A stretch of 64,000 nucleotides of DNA from Anaerohalosphaera lusitana (GTDB lineage Bacteria; Planctomycetota; Phycisphaerae; Sedimentisphaerales; Anaerohalosphaeraceae). This document shows positions 24,931-32,830 of the stretch, in pieces (within the stretch, counting starts at the first letter, position 1; every line of letters begins with the position of its first letter). The stretch is taken from the NCBI RefSeq assembly GCF_002007645.1, contig NZ_CP019791.1:1674001-1738000 (forward strand), written 5' to 3'. The notes beneath the pieces were generated by a model that searched no databases, was not told the origin of the DNA, and saw only the letters and a program-made list of their open reading frames with translations. The position numbers were made by a program, and so were the translations under genes.

Positions 24931-24958
24931 TTGAAATGTTGCAAATCGCGTGTAAACT
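24931..24958 (+). promoter_or_regulatory. Probable promoter of tRNA-Tyr
   Basis: TTGAAA (24931-24936) and TAAACT (24953-24958) are separated by 16 bases and lie about 17 bases before the mature 5' end. The match is moderate. Confidence 0.4.
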
Positions 24959-24967
24959 ATCTCTTCC

Positions 24968-26464
24968 TTATTGAGGGTCGGTGCCCGAGTGGCTAAAGGG
25001 GATGGGCTGTAAACCCATTGGCGAGAGCCTTCGCTGGTTCGAATCCAGCCCGGCCCAGTTTTTTATGCGCTTATTTTCCACGCCTAAGTCCTTGTTTTTA
25101 CTGCACTTATCATTACCTTCTAAAGAAGGTCTTTGAGGTGCTTCAATGTCGTTAGATGACGACTGGTGACATCCAGAGACAGGCGTTTTTGCAAGGTTTC
25201 TGTAAGCATTCCTGTAAGTTTTACTATAACTATTTTGGCCCTGATCTGAGGAAAAATCCGCGTTTTTGGGCCCGCCAGCGGCGAATTTCGGCAGATTAGC
25301 GACTGCATCGTGCTCCTGGCCCTTAAAAACGTGCGTATATCGGCTCATTGTGAGGTTTATAGAGCTGTGCCGCATCAATTCCTGGGCGACCTTTGGATGT
25401 ACGCCGCTGGCCGCCAGCAGACTGCCGAACGTGTGCCTGAGGGCATGGAAATCCAGCTTGCCTTCCTCGGTCTCGGGCTTGAGAAAATCGCTCTTGAGCC
25501 GTCTCTTGTACTCTTGAGGATTGTCCTGTGCCTTGGCGATCCAGGCAGTGCGGGCTTTATTCAGGTCATTACGCAGTCCGTCAGCCAGATGGCTAGCTAC
25601 GGGCATATCGAAAAGTTTGCACTTGGGTGTTTTGTCTTTGAGCAAGGACTTTAGCAGCTCAGCGGTCTCTTTACGCAACGGCAGGACGGCTTGCTTGCGG
25701 TTTTTGGTTTTCTTTTCCGACAGTGTTACTTTCAGTTGATCAAAGTCTAACGATGACACAGTCAGGCTCTGCAGCTCAGAAGCCCTCAGGCCGGTCTCAA
25801 GGGCCAATCGGTACAGCAGCGACCTCTCAGGGCCTTTCAAGCGTCTACGCCTGTCTGTGCATCTGTGGGTGTATGTGAGCAGCTCGGTTATCTCCTCTGG
25901 TGACATAGCACGTCTCTGCTGCATGTCTGATTTGGTCACGGAGACTTTTTTCAAGTATGCGATCGGACTCTCCGGGGCCCGGTTGTCTTTGACCATCCAG
26001 TTGCAGAATTGTTTCGCGGCCTGCTGGTAATCGTGGCAGGTCTTGACGGCCCTGATCTGTTTCATGTCGGCAATATAGCACTGGACCTTGCTGGCAGAGA
26101 TGTCCCTCCAGAACTTGAAACCGCAGCCGATTAAAACCTGTTCCGCTCGTCTGCGTGTTGTCCTGGCGTGGTGCTTTGTCATGCCGTCGGCAAGGATGGC
26201 TCGTTCGAATTCTTCGAGGTGCTCTTTGAGAGGTTTTTGGCGGTGGTCCTGGTAGCGGTCGAGCAGGCCGGCCTTGATCAGCTCCGTATCTTTTTCCATC
26301 TTGGCAGCTAACTGCAGGCTGGATGCTTTGTCCTTGAAGGCCTTCTGCCGCCTTCTTATGCCGTCAGCATCACGGTATTCGACATACCAGTGCTGCGACT
26401 TTTTAGTTACGGACTTGCCGTCTTTGTTCTTTACTGTGTACCGCTGTTTGAAAATACTCGCCAT
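24968..26464 (-). CDS. int: Phage-type tyrosine integrase, C-terminus antisense to tRNA-Tyr
   Basis: A 498-residue tyrosine recombinase. Residues 1-70 resemble the arm-binding domain, about 75-165 the core-binding SAM-like domain, and 185-390 the catalytic domain. Catalytic residues are Arg227 (GLRASE), a Lys around 252-254, His340/Arg343 (HALRHT), His366 (RHSS) and Tyr376 (SRYTH). After ~400 the sequence is a poorly conserved Ser/Asn-rich tail. The last ~30 codons (WAGLDSNQRRL...) are the reverse complement of tRNA-Tyr, and the stop lies just past the tRNA 5' end. The tail therefore depends on the integrated state. The enzyme would integrate and excise the element extending to the right. Confidence 0.92.
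   Translation of the reverse strand: MASIFKQRYTVKNKDGKSVTKKSQHWYVEYRDADGIRRRQKAFKDKASSLQLAAKMEKDTELIKAGLLDRYQDHRQKPLKEHLEEFERAILADGMTKHHARTTRRRAEQVLIGCGFKFWRDISASKVQCYIADMKQIRAVKTCHDYQQAAKQFCNWMVKDNRAPESPIAYLKKVSVTKSDMQQRRAMSPEEITELLTYTHRCTDRRRRLKGPERSLLYRLALETGLRASELQSLTVSSLDFDQLKVTLSEKKTKNRKQAVLPLRKETAELLKSLLKDKTPKCKLFDMPVASHLADGLRNDLNKARTAWIAKAQDNPQEYKRRLKSDFLKPETEEGKLDFHALRHTFGSLLAASGVHPKVAQELMRHSSINLTMSRYTHVFKGQEHDAVANLPKFAAGGPKNADFSSDQGQNSYSKTYRNAYRNLAKTPVSGCHQSSSNDIEAPQRPSLEGNDKCSKNKDLGVENKRIKNWAGLDSNQRRLSPMGLQPIPFSHSGTDPQ
24975..25057 (+). tRNA. tRNA-Tyr (anticodon GTA)
   Basis: A type II tRNA of 83 bases with a full cloverleaf. The acceptor GGGTCGG pairs with CCGGCCC, the anticodon stem is ATGGG/CCCAT with loop CTGTAAA, there is a long variable arm (GGC-GAGA-GCC), and the T arm is GCTGG-TTCGAAT-CCAGC. 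The discriminator is A, and CCA is not encoded. The gene is intact and serves as the integration site of the element to its right, whose integrase frame reads antisense through it. Confidence 0.95.
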
Positions 26465-26668
26465 TTGCTTGCCTCATAATTGCTGCATACCACCATCACA
26501 AATTCCTGTGACCGAGACCAGATTAGCCGTAACTCGCTGAAACTGCAAGTTTTTATCGGGCCAGATCACAACCACTTTAACTATCCCGATTCTATACGGC
26601 ACGAAAAAAACTGTCCTTGTTTTTCTGGAATTTTCATTTTTTCCGCATTTTTTGCAGGCAATTCTTAC

Positions 26669-27784
26669 CTAGGAATTGTTTGTGTACGGTTCGAATGTAT
26701 TCTCATCCTGAGTGAGAAGGGCGAGAAACTTGGTATGAACGTAGACCTTCTCCCTGCCGACTTGATTTTCTTCTAAAAGGCCTATTTCCGTCAAGCGTTT
26801 CAGGTAGACGGATGCTGTTTGTCTTGCGGCAATACCCTTTTCGATTAGATTTGGAATTCGGCAGTACGGCTGTTCAAAAACAGTTTCTACCAATTCTCGC
26901 GAGTAAGTGCGGGGCAACTTCTGCTTTACATAGTCACAGGTATGTTCAATCAGCTGCTGAGCGGCTTTGATTTTCCGTGTTGTCCATTTTGATGTTTCCT
27001 CGATCCCCTGAAGTACATAGATGATCCAGCCGTGCCAGTTGCCATTCTCGGTGACGTCTCGCAAGAGAGAGTAATACTGAGTTTTCGTTCTGATGAAATG
27101 CCGGCTGAGATAGAGTATTGGGGTTTTCAGAAGTTGTTCCTGTACTAGCAGTAAAGCATTGAGAATTCTGCCTGTTCTTCCGTTACCGTCAGTAAAAGGG
27201 TGAATTGCCTCAAACTGGTAATGCATCACTGCCATGCGGATCAGCGGATCAAGGCTGGTTTCTTCGTTGATAAACCTCTCCCAATTGGTGAGCTTTTCAC
27301 GGATGATCTGTTCGCCGGCAGGAGGTGTGTAGATGATCTGGCCTGTAGAAGGATTGGAAAGGGTTGTGCCGGGGACTTTTCGGATGTCTACCGCTGTATC
27401 TCTTATTGTGCTGCATATCTCAACTGCGATAGATGTGCACAACGGTTTTTTTTCGATAGCCTTACAGCCCTGATACAGGGCCTGACGGTATCTCAGGGCC
27501 TCTCTGGTGGCGGAATCGGCTGATTGCTTGCTGCCGGAAGCTAGCTGGAAAAGTTTATCTGTTGTTGTCACAATGTTTTCAATTTCAGAACTGAGCTGGG
27601 CTTCCAGTAACGGAATGGTGTGAATGAGAACTGACTTGTTTGGAAGAAGCTCACCTGCTTGCTCCAGAGCGGCTAATTCACTTCTGGCTAAAATGCACTG
27701 TTTTAGAATTGTCTTGCTCTCAATGTCCGCTTTGGGCGGGAGTAATGGCAAATCGTTGTAGGGTTGTGATCGCTTGAAGGCCAT
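26669..27784 (-). CDS. Fic-family protein adenylyltransferase
   Basis: A 371-residue Fic protein that transfers AMP (or another nucleotide moiety) to hydroxyl side chains. The active-site motif HPFTDGNGRTGR at 195-206 is canonical. SSEIEN at 65-70 matches the class II inhibitory helix motif (S/T)xxxE(G/N), so activity is probably auto-inhibited by Glu69. The C-terminal third (about 290-370) looks like a winged helix ('AARQTASVYLKRLTEIGLLEE'), as in many Fic/Fido regulators. It is the only evident accessory gene of the element and is expressed leftward from the AAACAT box cluster. It may modify a host or rival-phage target, or regulate itself; no partner antitoxin gene is seen. Confidence 0.92.
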   Translation of the reverse strand: MAFKRSQPYNDLPLLPPKADIESKTILKQCILARSELAALEQAGELLPNKSVLIHTIPLLEAQLSSEIENIVTTTDKLFQLASGSKQSADSATREALRYRQALYQGCKAIEKKPLCTSIAVEICSTIRDTAVDIRKVPGTTLSNPSTGQIIYTPPAGEQIIREKLTNWERFINEETSLDPLIRMAVMHYQFEAIHPFTDGNGRTGRILNALLLVQEQLLKTPILYLSRHFIRTKTQYYSLLRDVTENGNWHGWIIYVLQGIEETSKWTTRKIKAAQQLIEHTCDYVKQKLPRTYSRELVETVFEQPYCRIPNLIEKGIAARQTASVYLKRLTEIGLLEENQVGREKVYVHTKFLALLTQDENTFEPYTNNS

Positions 27785-28250
27785 ATTTGTATCCTTGAAA
27801 TATGTCGAAAAAACCTGAATTCATAAACATATCGACCTGAATATGTTTACATCATAAACATAAATGCCAAACATGTCGATGTTTTTCGGTTTTTTAAACA
27901 CGTCCATTTTGCCAAACATGGGTGAGAACAAGGTCAAATTCAGTTGAATACGGCAGATTTTGCATGCTGATAAATTTTGCAAAAATTTTTTTTGGGGCGA
28001 TGCCGGGGTTGTCACGAAAATTTTTTCGGTCCTGGTTTGTTACATGTTGTTACCCTTTTGCCTTAGTTGGCTCAGCGAGATTAGCTGATCCAACCGCTGG
28101 TCGGCTGTGACCGGAAAAATGGTGTTGCAGCTTCTTTTCGTGCCATTAATAATCTGCCTGCGACGTGCCAATCAGGGCGTTTTGAGGAACGCTCAGTTGA
28201 ATTGGCGAAAAGCGGTTATGTTTGGTTATTGCGAATAAAGGCAGGTGCGA
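27785..28250. promoter_or_regulatory. Divergent regulatory region with six AAACAT/ATGTTT boxes
   Basis: This 466-base gap separates the leftward Fic gene from the rightward replication genes. AAACAT occurs at 27825, 27856, 27869 and 27914, and its inverse ATGTTT at 27843 and 27879. Two pairs are palindromic: AAACATAT-8-ATATGTTT (27825-27848) and AAACAT-GTCG-ATGTTT (27869-27884). This fits an operator array or replication iterons. Two AAAAATTTTTT-type tracts (around 27978-27993 and 28016-28027) lie nearby and could be bent or easily melted. No gene is visible in the gap. Confidence 0.55.
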
Positions 28251-29168
28251 ATGGGCAAGCTGGACCACATACGGATCCCACGGGAAGTTCTTAAATTTGG
28301 GCTCAAGGGCAGTCATGAAATCTGCATCATGGGTCTGATCTACAGCTTTGGACGAAATGGGCTGATGCTGACGGATATGCAGTTGGCCAATTTTCTGCAT
28401 ACCAGCAGCCGGACGGTGGAAAGGGCGCTGAAGAAACTCAGGGACAGAGGTTTTGTCGTGAGCAAGAGAGCCGCGGGCTGCCGTCGGCGTCTTGTAGTGG
28501 GTCCTGCGGTTGAGTCGGTTCACAATGCAGGCAGTGCCCCGGACGCTCTTGGGCAATCTGGTTCTGATATGGACCCAGGTGTAACCGACCCGAGGTCGGG
28601 AGGGTGGCCGGTTTCAAGTCCCGACATATTGTCGGTCAATACCGACGTGACCGCGGGTTTTAATCCGACGTCAATGGGGGACGAAACCGACGTGACTGCC
28701 GGACAAAAGGAAAGTAATAAAATGAAAGTAGAGGAAGAGTCTTCTGCGGGGAGAAACTCGCATAACAGGGCCTTTGTGGATTATTGGAACGCGAAAGAGA
28801 ACCTGCCTGTTATCAGGGCGTTTTCGGACCAGAGGCAAAACAGGCTGAAAGTGCGGATGTCGGAAAGGGTGTTTGCCGACAACTGGCGAGAAGCGATCGA
28901 TAAGCTTTCTGCGTCTTCGTTTGCCACAGGTCACAATGATCGTGCCTGGCGGGCTGATGTGGACTGGCTGCTCAAGAACTCGACCAACTACATCAAGGTG
29001 TTGGAGGGCAAATATGACGATCGTGACTTACCTGGGCCTGTTAAGGGAGCTGGTGATACAAAGCAGGAGTTCACGCCTGAGATGGAAGAAGCGTTCCTGG
29101 CTGAAAACACACGAACAATAACCGACAGCGAAGCCAAAAAGCTCTTTGAGGAGATCGGATTAGCATGA
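28251..29168 (+). CDS. Replication initiator-like protein with N-terminal helix-turn-helix
   Basis: A 305-residue protein. Residues ~8-85 form a winged helix of the phage replication/initiator type ('ANFLHTSSRTVERALKKLRDRGFV'). Residues ~90-165 are a low-complexity linker. The C-terminal part has 'WRADVDWLLKN' followed by 'NYIKVLEGKYDD', a motif frequent at the end of phage replisome organisers and DnaD-like proteins. ATG 28251 is chosen over an in-frame GTG at 28245 because of AGG spacing. The stop overlaps the primase-helicase start (ATGA), so the two are coupled. It probably recognises the element's origin and loads the helicase. Confidence 0.7.
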   Translation: MGKLDHIRIPREVLKFGLKGSHEICIMGLIYSFGRNGLMLTDMQLANFLHTSSRTVERALKKLRDRGFVVSKRAAGCRRRLVVGPAVESVHNAGSAPDALGQSGSDMDPGVTDPRSGGWPVSSPDILSVNTDVTAGFNPTSMGDETDVTAGQKESNKMKVEEESSAGRNSHNRAFVDYWNAKENLPVIRAFSDQRQNRLKVRMSERVFADNWREAIDKLSASSFATGHNDRAWRADVDWLLKNSTNYIKVLEGKYDDRDLPGPVKGAGDTKQEFTPEMEEAFLAENTRTITDSEAKKLFEEIGLA

Positions 29169-30985
29169 GCTTAGTACGGCAGATGAAAAATCAAAAGGAG
29201 CGACTGGTCGAAGAATTGACCAGGGCCGGTGCAACGTGCAAGGGCAATACGGTTACATGTTTTTGCGGCGATACGCATCCCAGCGGCGGCATCTATCAGA
29301 ACGAAAATGGATGGCGGTACAAATGCCACAGGTGCGGATTCAGCGGCGATGTATTTGATGTGCAGGCAAAACGAGAAGGTCGCCGGCCGAGCGAAGTCTT
29401 GCGGGAATTCAGTAAAAGGCGAGATGGCCGTCCTGAGGTTCGCTCAGGGCTTGGAAAGGACAGAGAGGACTCTGGGTCAGGCTGGGGCGAGAAATCGCCT
29501 ACAGCGGTCGCAGATCGTCCGAGAAGGGGCAATTGCAGAGTGTTCGGTTCACTCGATGACCTCGAAACAAGCCTTCCTGGTGAAATAGTGAGCAAACACA
29601 GATATGCCGATGAGAAGGGCAGGCCTTTTCATTGTGTCTACCGGCTGCAGCTTCCGGACGGCAGCAAGACCTATCGGCCGGCACATTATCACAACGGCAG
29701 CTACATTCTCAAGGCACCGCCAAAGCTTTGGAAGCTGTACAATCTGCCTATCGTAGTGGAGTCCGAAGGCCTGATCATGGTAGAGGGTGAGAAAGCGGCC
29801 GATGCGCTGATCGAATGCGGATTCAAGGCAACGACCACGCCGGGTGGATCGGGTAAAGCAGCGTACACGGATTTGACGCCGCTCGCGGGCAAAAGCGTGG
29901 TTCTCTGGCCCGACAATGACCAGGCAGGCAGAGAGCACATGGACCAGGTAAAGGACATGCTGCTGGAGATGGATCCGCCTGCGGAACTGGACATCATCGA
30001 GCCTGCGGACATTTTGCTTGAAGAGAAGCAGGATGCGGCAGACTTTGTTGAGCGTGTTCGAGAACTCGAAACTGACATGACCACGGAAATAATTAATGCG
30101 CTCAATGAGAGCAAGCCTGTCGGTCCCGCGGACGGTCTGGCACAGCGTATCGAGGCGATGATAGCGGGAGAGTACAAGGCGATCGATCTGCCCTGGGGCG
30201 CGACGTCGAAGCTGACGAAGGCACTTTTACCCGGTACGGTTACGTTGTTGTGCGGCAGTCCTGGTGCTTCGAAAAGCTTTATGCTGCTGCAGGCGGTGGC
30301 ATTCTGGCTGGACTGCGGAGTGAAGGCGTGCGTGTACGAACTTGAGGAGGATCGTGAGTTTCATCTCATGCGGGCGCTGGCACAGCGGTCCGGGTTGGCG
30401 AGTATCACCGATCCTGACTGGGTGAAAAATAATCCGGACACAGCGAGAAATGCCTGTTTGGAGCATTACAAGTTTTTGTCCAAACTGGCCCGAGCGATGC
30501 AAGCGGCCCCAGATAAGCAGCCGACATATGAGCATGTGGTGCAGTGGGCCAGAGAAAAAGCCGAAGCAGGCAATCGGATCATATGCATCGATCCGATTAC
30601 CGCTGTTGCCCAGGATCCCAGGCCATGGGCTAAGGACAGCGAATTTCTTGAGCAGATCAAGACGATAGCAACGGCATACGGTTGTTCGTTTGTACTGGTG
30701 ACGCATCCCAGCAAGGAAATATTGCAGTCGCCGAATATGAATAAGCTGGCTGGTGGGGCGGCTTATTCGCGGTTTTCGCAGACGGTTCTCTGGCTGGAGA
30801 ATCATCCTGCCAAAGACAGCATGGTCAGAACGAGTGTGGGCCGAATAGAAGAGGGACACAACCGAACGCTGCACATAATCAAAGCGCGAAACAGCAGAGG
30901 GCAGGGGCTTTCGGTGGCTTGCGAGTTCAATGCGGAATCTCTAACACTGGATGAAGCGGGGCTTATAGTTGGCGAGAAAGATTAG
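29165..30985 (+). CDS. Primase-helicase (CHC2 zinc finger, TOPRIM, RecA-like ATPase)
   Basis: A 606-residue fusion resembling T7 gp4-type primase-helicases. A zinc-binding segment lies around residues 32-57 (CFCGDTHPSGG...CHRCGFSGD). The TOPRIM region has 'MVEGEKAADAL' near 203-213 and 'LWPDNDQAG' near 253-261. A RecA/DnaB-like domain has Walker A GSPGASKS around 362-369 and Walker B 'RIICIDPITAV' near 470. It would both prime and unwind the element's DNA. Coupled to the initiator upstream, it overlaps the convergent serine recombinase gene by 23 bases at its 3' end. Confidence 0.85.
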   Translation: MSLVRQMKNQKERLVEELTRAGATCKGNTVTCFCGDTHPSGGIYQNENGWRYKCHRCGFSGDVFDVQAKREGRRPSEVLREFSKRRDGRPEVRSGLGKDREDSGSGWGEKSPTAVADRPRRGNCRVFGSLDDLETSLPGEIVSKHRYADEKGRPFHCVYRLQLPDGSKTYRPAHYHNGSYILKAPPKLWKLYNLPIVVESEGLIMVEGEKAADALIECGFKATTTPGGSGKAAYTDLTPLAGKSVVLWPDNDQAGREHMDQVKDMLLEMDPPAELDIIEPADILLEEKQDAADFVERVRELETDMTTEIINALNESKPVGPADGLAQRIEAMIAGEYKAIDLPWGATSKLTKALLPGTVTLLCGSPGASKSFMLLQAVAFWLDCGVKACVYELEEDREFHLMRALAQRSGLASITDPDWVKNNPDTARNACLEHYKFLSKLARAMQAAPDKQPTYEHVVQWAREKAEAGNRIICIDPITAVAQDPRPWAKDSEFLEQIKTIATAYGCSFVLVTHPSKEILQSPNMNKLAGGAAYSRFSQTVLWLENHPAKDSMVRTSVGRIEEGHNRTLHIIKARNSRGQGLSVACEFNAESLTLDEAGLIVGEKD

Positions 30986-31694
30986 AAGCGGATGCATCTA
31001 CCCGCTGGAGTATCCGCTGTAACTTTGTGTGATGCCAACTCGAGTTGCGACATCTGATGCCTTCGCTTTCGAGTTGGCGGCATATAGCTCGAAGCGGCAG
31101 TCCCGATTCGCGCAAGATGATAATACGCTGGATTACCTTTTGTTCAGCTTGGCTTGGGATCAGGCGGTCAGGATCAGCGGGATCGATCGCAAAGCCGTAC
31201 GGCGGGTGTTTGCTCATGCGTTTGCCGTTGGCCTGATGACGCAGCATTGCGGCCTTGGTGCGGGCTGCTGTAACCTTGCGTTCATATTCGGCAAGTGTTT
31301 GGAGGATCTTGCGGACGAGCCAGTCCTCGTCGCTGTCTGCCCAGGTGCCTTCGCCCGATATGCTGACGATAGAAGCGCCTTTCTTTTTGACCGTGCGTTC
31401 GACGATGTCGGAGAGATAGACGCTGCGGGCCAGCCGGTCCAGTCGATAGACTACAAGGCATTGACCGCGTTTGAGAGCATTCATTGCCGCCCACAATCCT
31501 GGACGATCTTCATCTGAGCCGGAGAAAGCCTTGTCGCTGAACCTGGCGACGATCTCGATTTGGTTCTTGCTGCAGTAATCCTCACAAAGCTCGAATTGTG
31601 TTTCGATCGATTCGCACTGGTCGGCATTGCGCCGCGGTGAGAAGCGTGCGTAGAGAATTGCTTTTCGGCCTGGTTGGTGAGTTTGCCTGATCAT
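30963..31694 (-). CDS. Serine recombinase (resolvase/invertase family)
   Basis: A 243-residue serine recombinase. The catalytic Ser is Ser19 in 'LYARFSPRR', followed by 'ESIETQFELCEDY' and 'VYRLDRLARSVYL', which supply the catalytic arginines. The C-terminal segment (about 155-240) resembles a short 'recombinase' domain rather than the long one of phage integrases. It is the second site-specific recombinase of the element. It may resolve multimers, invert a segment or represent an older insertion. The 3' end overlaps the convergent primase-helicase gene. Confidence 0.85.
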   Translation of the reverse strand: MIRQTHQPGRKAILYARFSPRRNADQCESIETQFELCEDYCSKNQIEIVARFSDKAFSGSDEDRPGLWAAMNALKRGQCLVVYRLDRLARSVYLSDIVERTVKKKGASIVSISGEGTWADSDEDWLVRKILQTLAEYERKVTAARTKAAMLRHQANGKRMSKHPPYGFAIDPADPDRLIPSQAEQKVIQRIIILRESGLPLRAICRQLESEGIRCRNSSWHHTKLQRILQRVDASASNLSRQL

Positions 31695-32306
31695 GGCTAT
31701 AAGTGTAACAGAACGGGCTCAGAGGGGCAATAAGCAAATGCCAGTGAGAGATATGTTTTGGTGGACGATACCATGAATATGTCTTGAGATAACTCAGGTC
31801 GGCGGACCTCCTGCGCGCACGCGCGAGGCAAGTTGTAAATGAAGATCTTTTTGGGCTGCGTGTTTGGGCATGTTTGGACTGATAACGCTGAGACGCGATG
31901 CACCTTAGTTTCAGCATTGTCATGAATTGATGCCGTTTGGCACAATGCGTGCCCATCGTGCCGGTCGGCGGCATTGATTTATCGCTAGGGGTCGGGCGAT
32001 GAGGGGCAATTTGCATGTGTCATTTGTTATCAGTGTGAAGTGACAGAGCAGCTGCTTGCGGATGAAGAACAGATCAGATGAATTGAAAAAAGTTTGTGGG
32101 ACTCCTGCCTGCTCATATCCGAACCACACCCCCGCCCCCGTCTTCGACGGGACTCCTACTTAGCCCGAAAACCGCGAGAGCAATTTTTGAAAAACTTATG
32201 CGGCTAAGACCATGTTGAGTGCGTATGTGTTGACTGAAATTTTCGTGCCGTTGAGAATAGTGGAAAGGTAAGGAAAAATGTGAACTCTAATTGACAGGGC
32301 AATGCA
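31695..32306. other. 612-base gap with hairpin, no convincing gene
   Basis: Short open frames on the minus strand here have biased, Arg/Ser/Thr-rich translations and no ribosome site. A tight hairpin, CCCGTC-TTC-GACGGG (32137-32151), lies next to one of two copies of GGGACTCCT (32098 and 32149). A GC-rich alternating stretch (GCGCGCACGCGCG) is at 31814-31826. The end of the element could lie here or just past the AlpA gene, but no tRNA-derived repeat was found. Confidence 0.35.
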
Positions 32307-32585
32307 ATGAATTCACCGAAAAACATGATCATGGAAGCAAGTCGAAACTGCCAGAACAAACGAGAGGGTGAGGCGGAGCCGCAAATTCGTTTGATAACCG
32401 CCGAACAGTTCGGGCATATTCTGGGTCTTAGCAAAAGGCAGATATTCCGTCTGAACGCAACCGGCAGGGTGCCCAAACCGCTGAAGATCGGCGGGGCGGT
32501 TCGCTGGAACAAAGGCGAGATACATGCCTGGCTGCAGAAAGGGGCGCCGGATAGACTGACCTGGGAAGCGATACAGAGTAAATAA
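32307..32585 (+). CDS. AlpA/excisionase-like helix-turn-helix protein
   Basis: A 92-residue protein with a MerR/AlpA-type winged helix from about residue 28: 'LITAEQFGHILGLSKRQIFRL' followed by the wing 'GRVPKPLKIGGAVRWNKGEIHAWL'. This is the standard form of AlpA regulators and excisionases in satellites and integrative elements. The first ~25 residues are polar and may be untranslated if a later Met (7 or 9) is used. The ribosome site is weak. It probably promotes excision or integrase expression. Confidence 0.75.
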   Translation: MNSPKNMIMEASRNCQNKREGEAEPQIRLITAEQFGHILGLSKRQIFRLNATGRVPKPLKIGGAVRWNKGEIHAWLQKGAPDRLTWEAIQSK

Positions 32586-32759
32586 TTGTCTCTTCTTTTT
32601 TCACTCTGATAGCTTGTAGGGAAATTGATGAAATCTGAAAAAGGAAGATGTGGATTATTAAGCGTAGTTGTGCGGTATTCAGCCCCAGTCATGCTTTCTT
32701 CCTCTGAGCAAACCGTATCCGTACAAATACGGGAATTGTGGATTGTGCCGTGATTGTTT

Positions 32760-32788
32760 TTGATTGGCATGGCCGAATTCTGTATGAT
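32760..32788 (+). promoter_or_regulatory. Probable promoter of the first PEP-CTERM gene
   Basis: TTGATT (32760-32765) and TATGAT (32783-32788) are separated by 17 bases. The start would be near 32795, with a 36-base leader containing GGAGAGG before ATG 32831. Confidence 0.5.
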
Positions 32789-32830
32789 GCAGGTGCAAAG
32801 ATTACATATAGATTTGGAGAGGGCTTGATT

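Larger units (their letters stand above)
24975..32585. mobile_element. tRNA-Tyr-integrated satellite-like element (right end not defined)
   Basis: A compact module inserted at tRNA-Tyr: integrase, Fic AMPylase, regulatory box cluster, replication initiator, primase-helicase, serine recombinase and AlpA-like regulator. The gene order recalls phage satellites and integrative plasmids, with no capsid, terminase, tail or mating gene visible. The left boundary is set by the tRNA. The right boundary is given as the end of the AlpA-like gene only because the next gene is a host-type PEP-CTERM protein. I searched by eye for a repeat of the tRNA 3' part (GGTTCGAATCCAGC) and found none, so the right attachment site may be diverged or further away. 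Confidence 0.65.

Noticed and set aside
26688-26696. GGTTCGAAT, identical to the T-loop of tRNA, considered as the second attachment site
   Set aside because: It lies within the 3' coding end of the Fic gene, the match stops after nine bases, and its position inside the element does not suit a right end.
31582-32016. 144-codon minus-strand frame beside the serine recombinase
   Set aside because: It overlaps the recombinase start, and its composition (Ser, Thr, Arg, His, Pro) is not protein-like. No ribosome site or similarity is evident.
32098-32157. Two GGGACTCCT copies considered as target or attachment duplication
   Set aside because: They are only 51 bases apart and unrelated to the tRNA-Tyr sequence. 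They are kept only as a feature of the gap.
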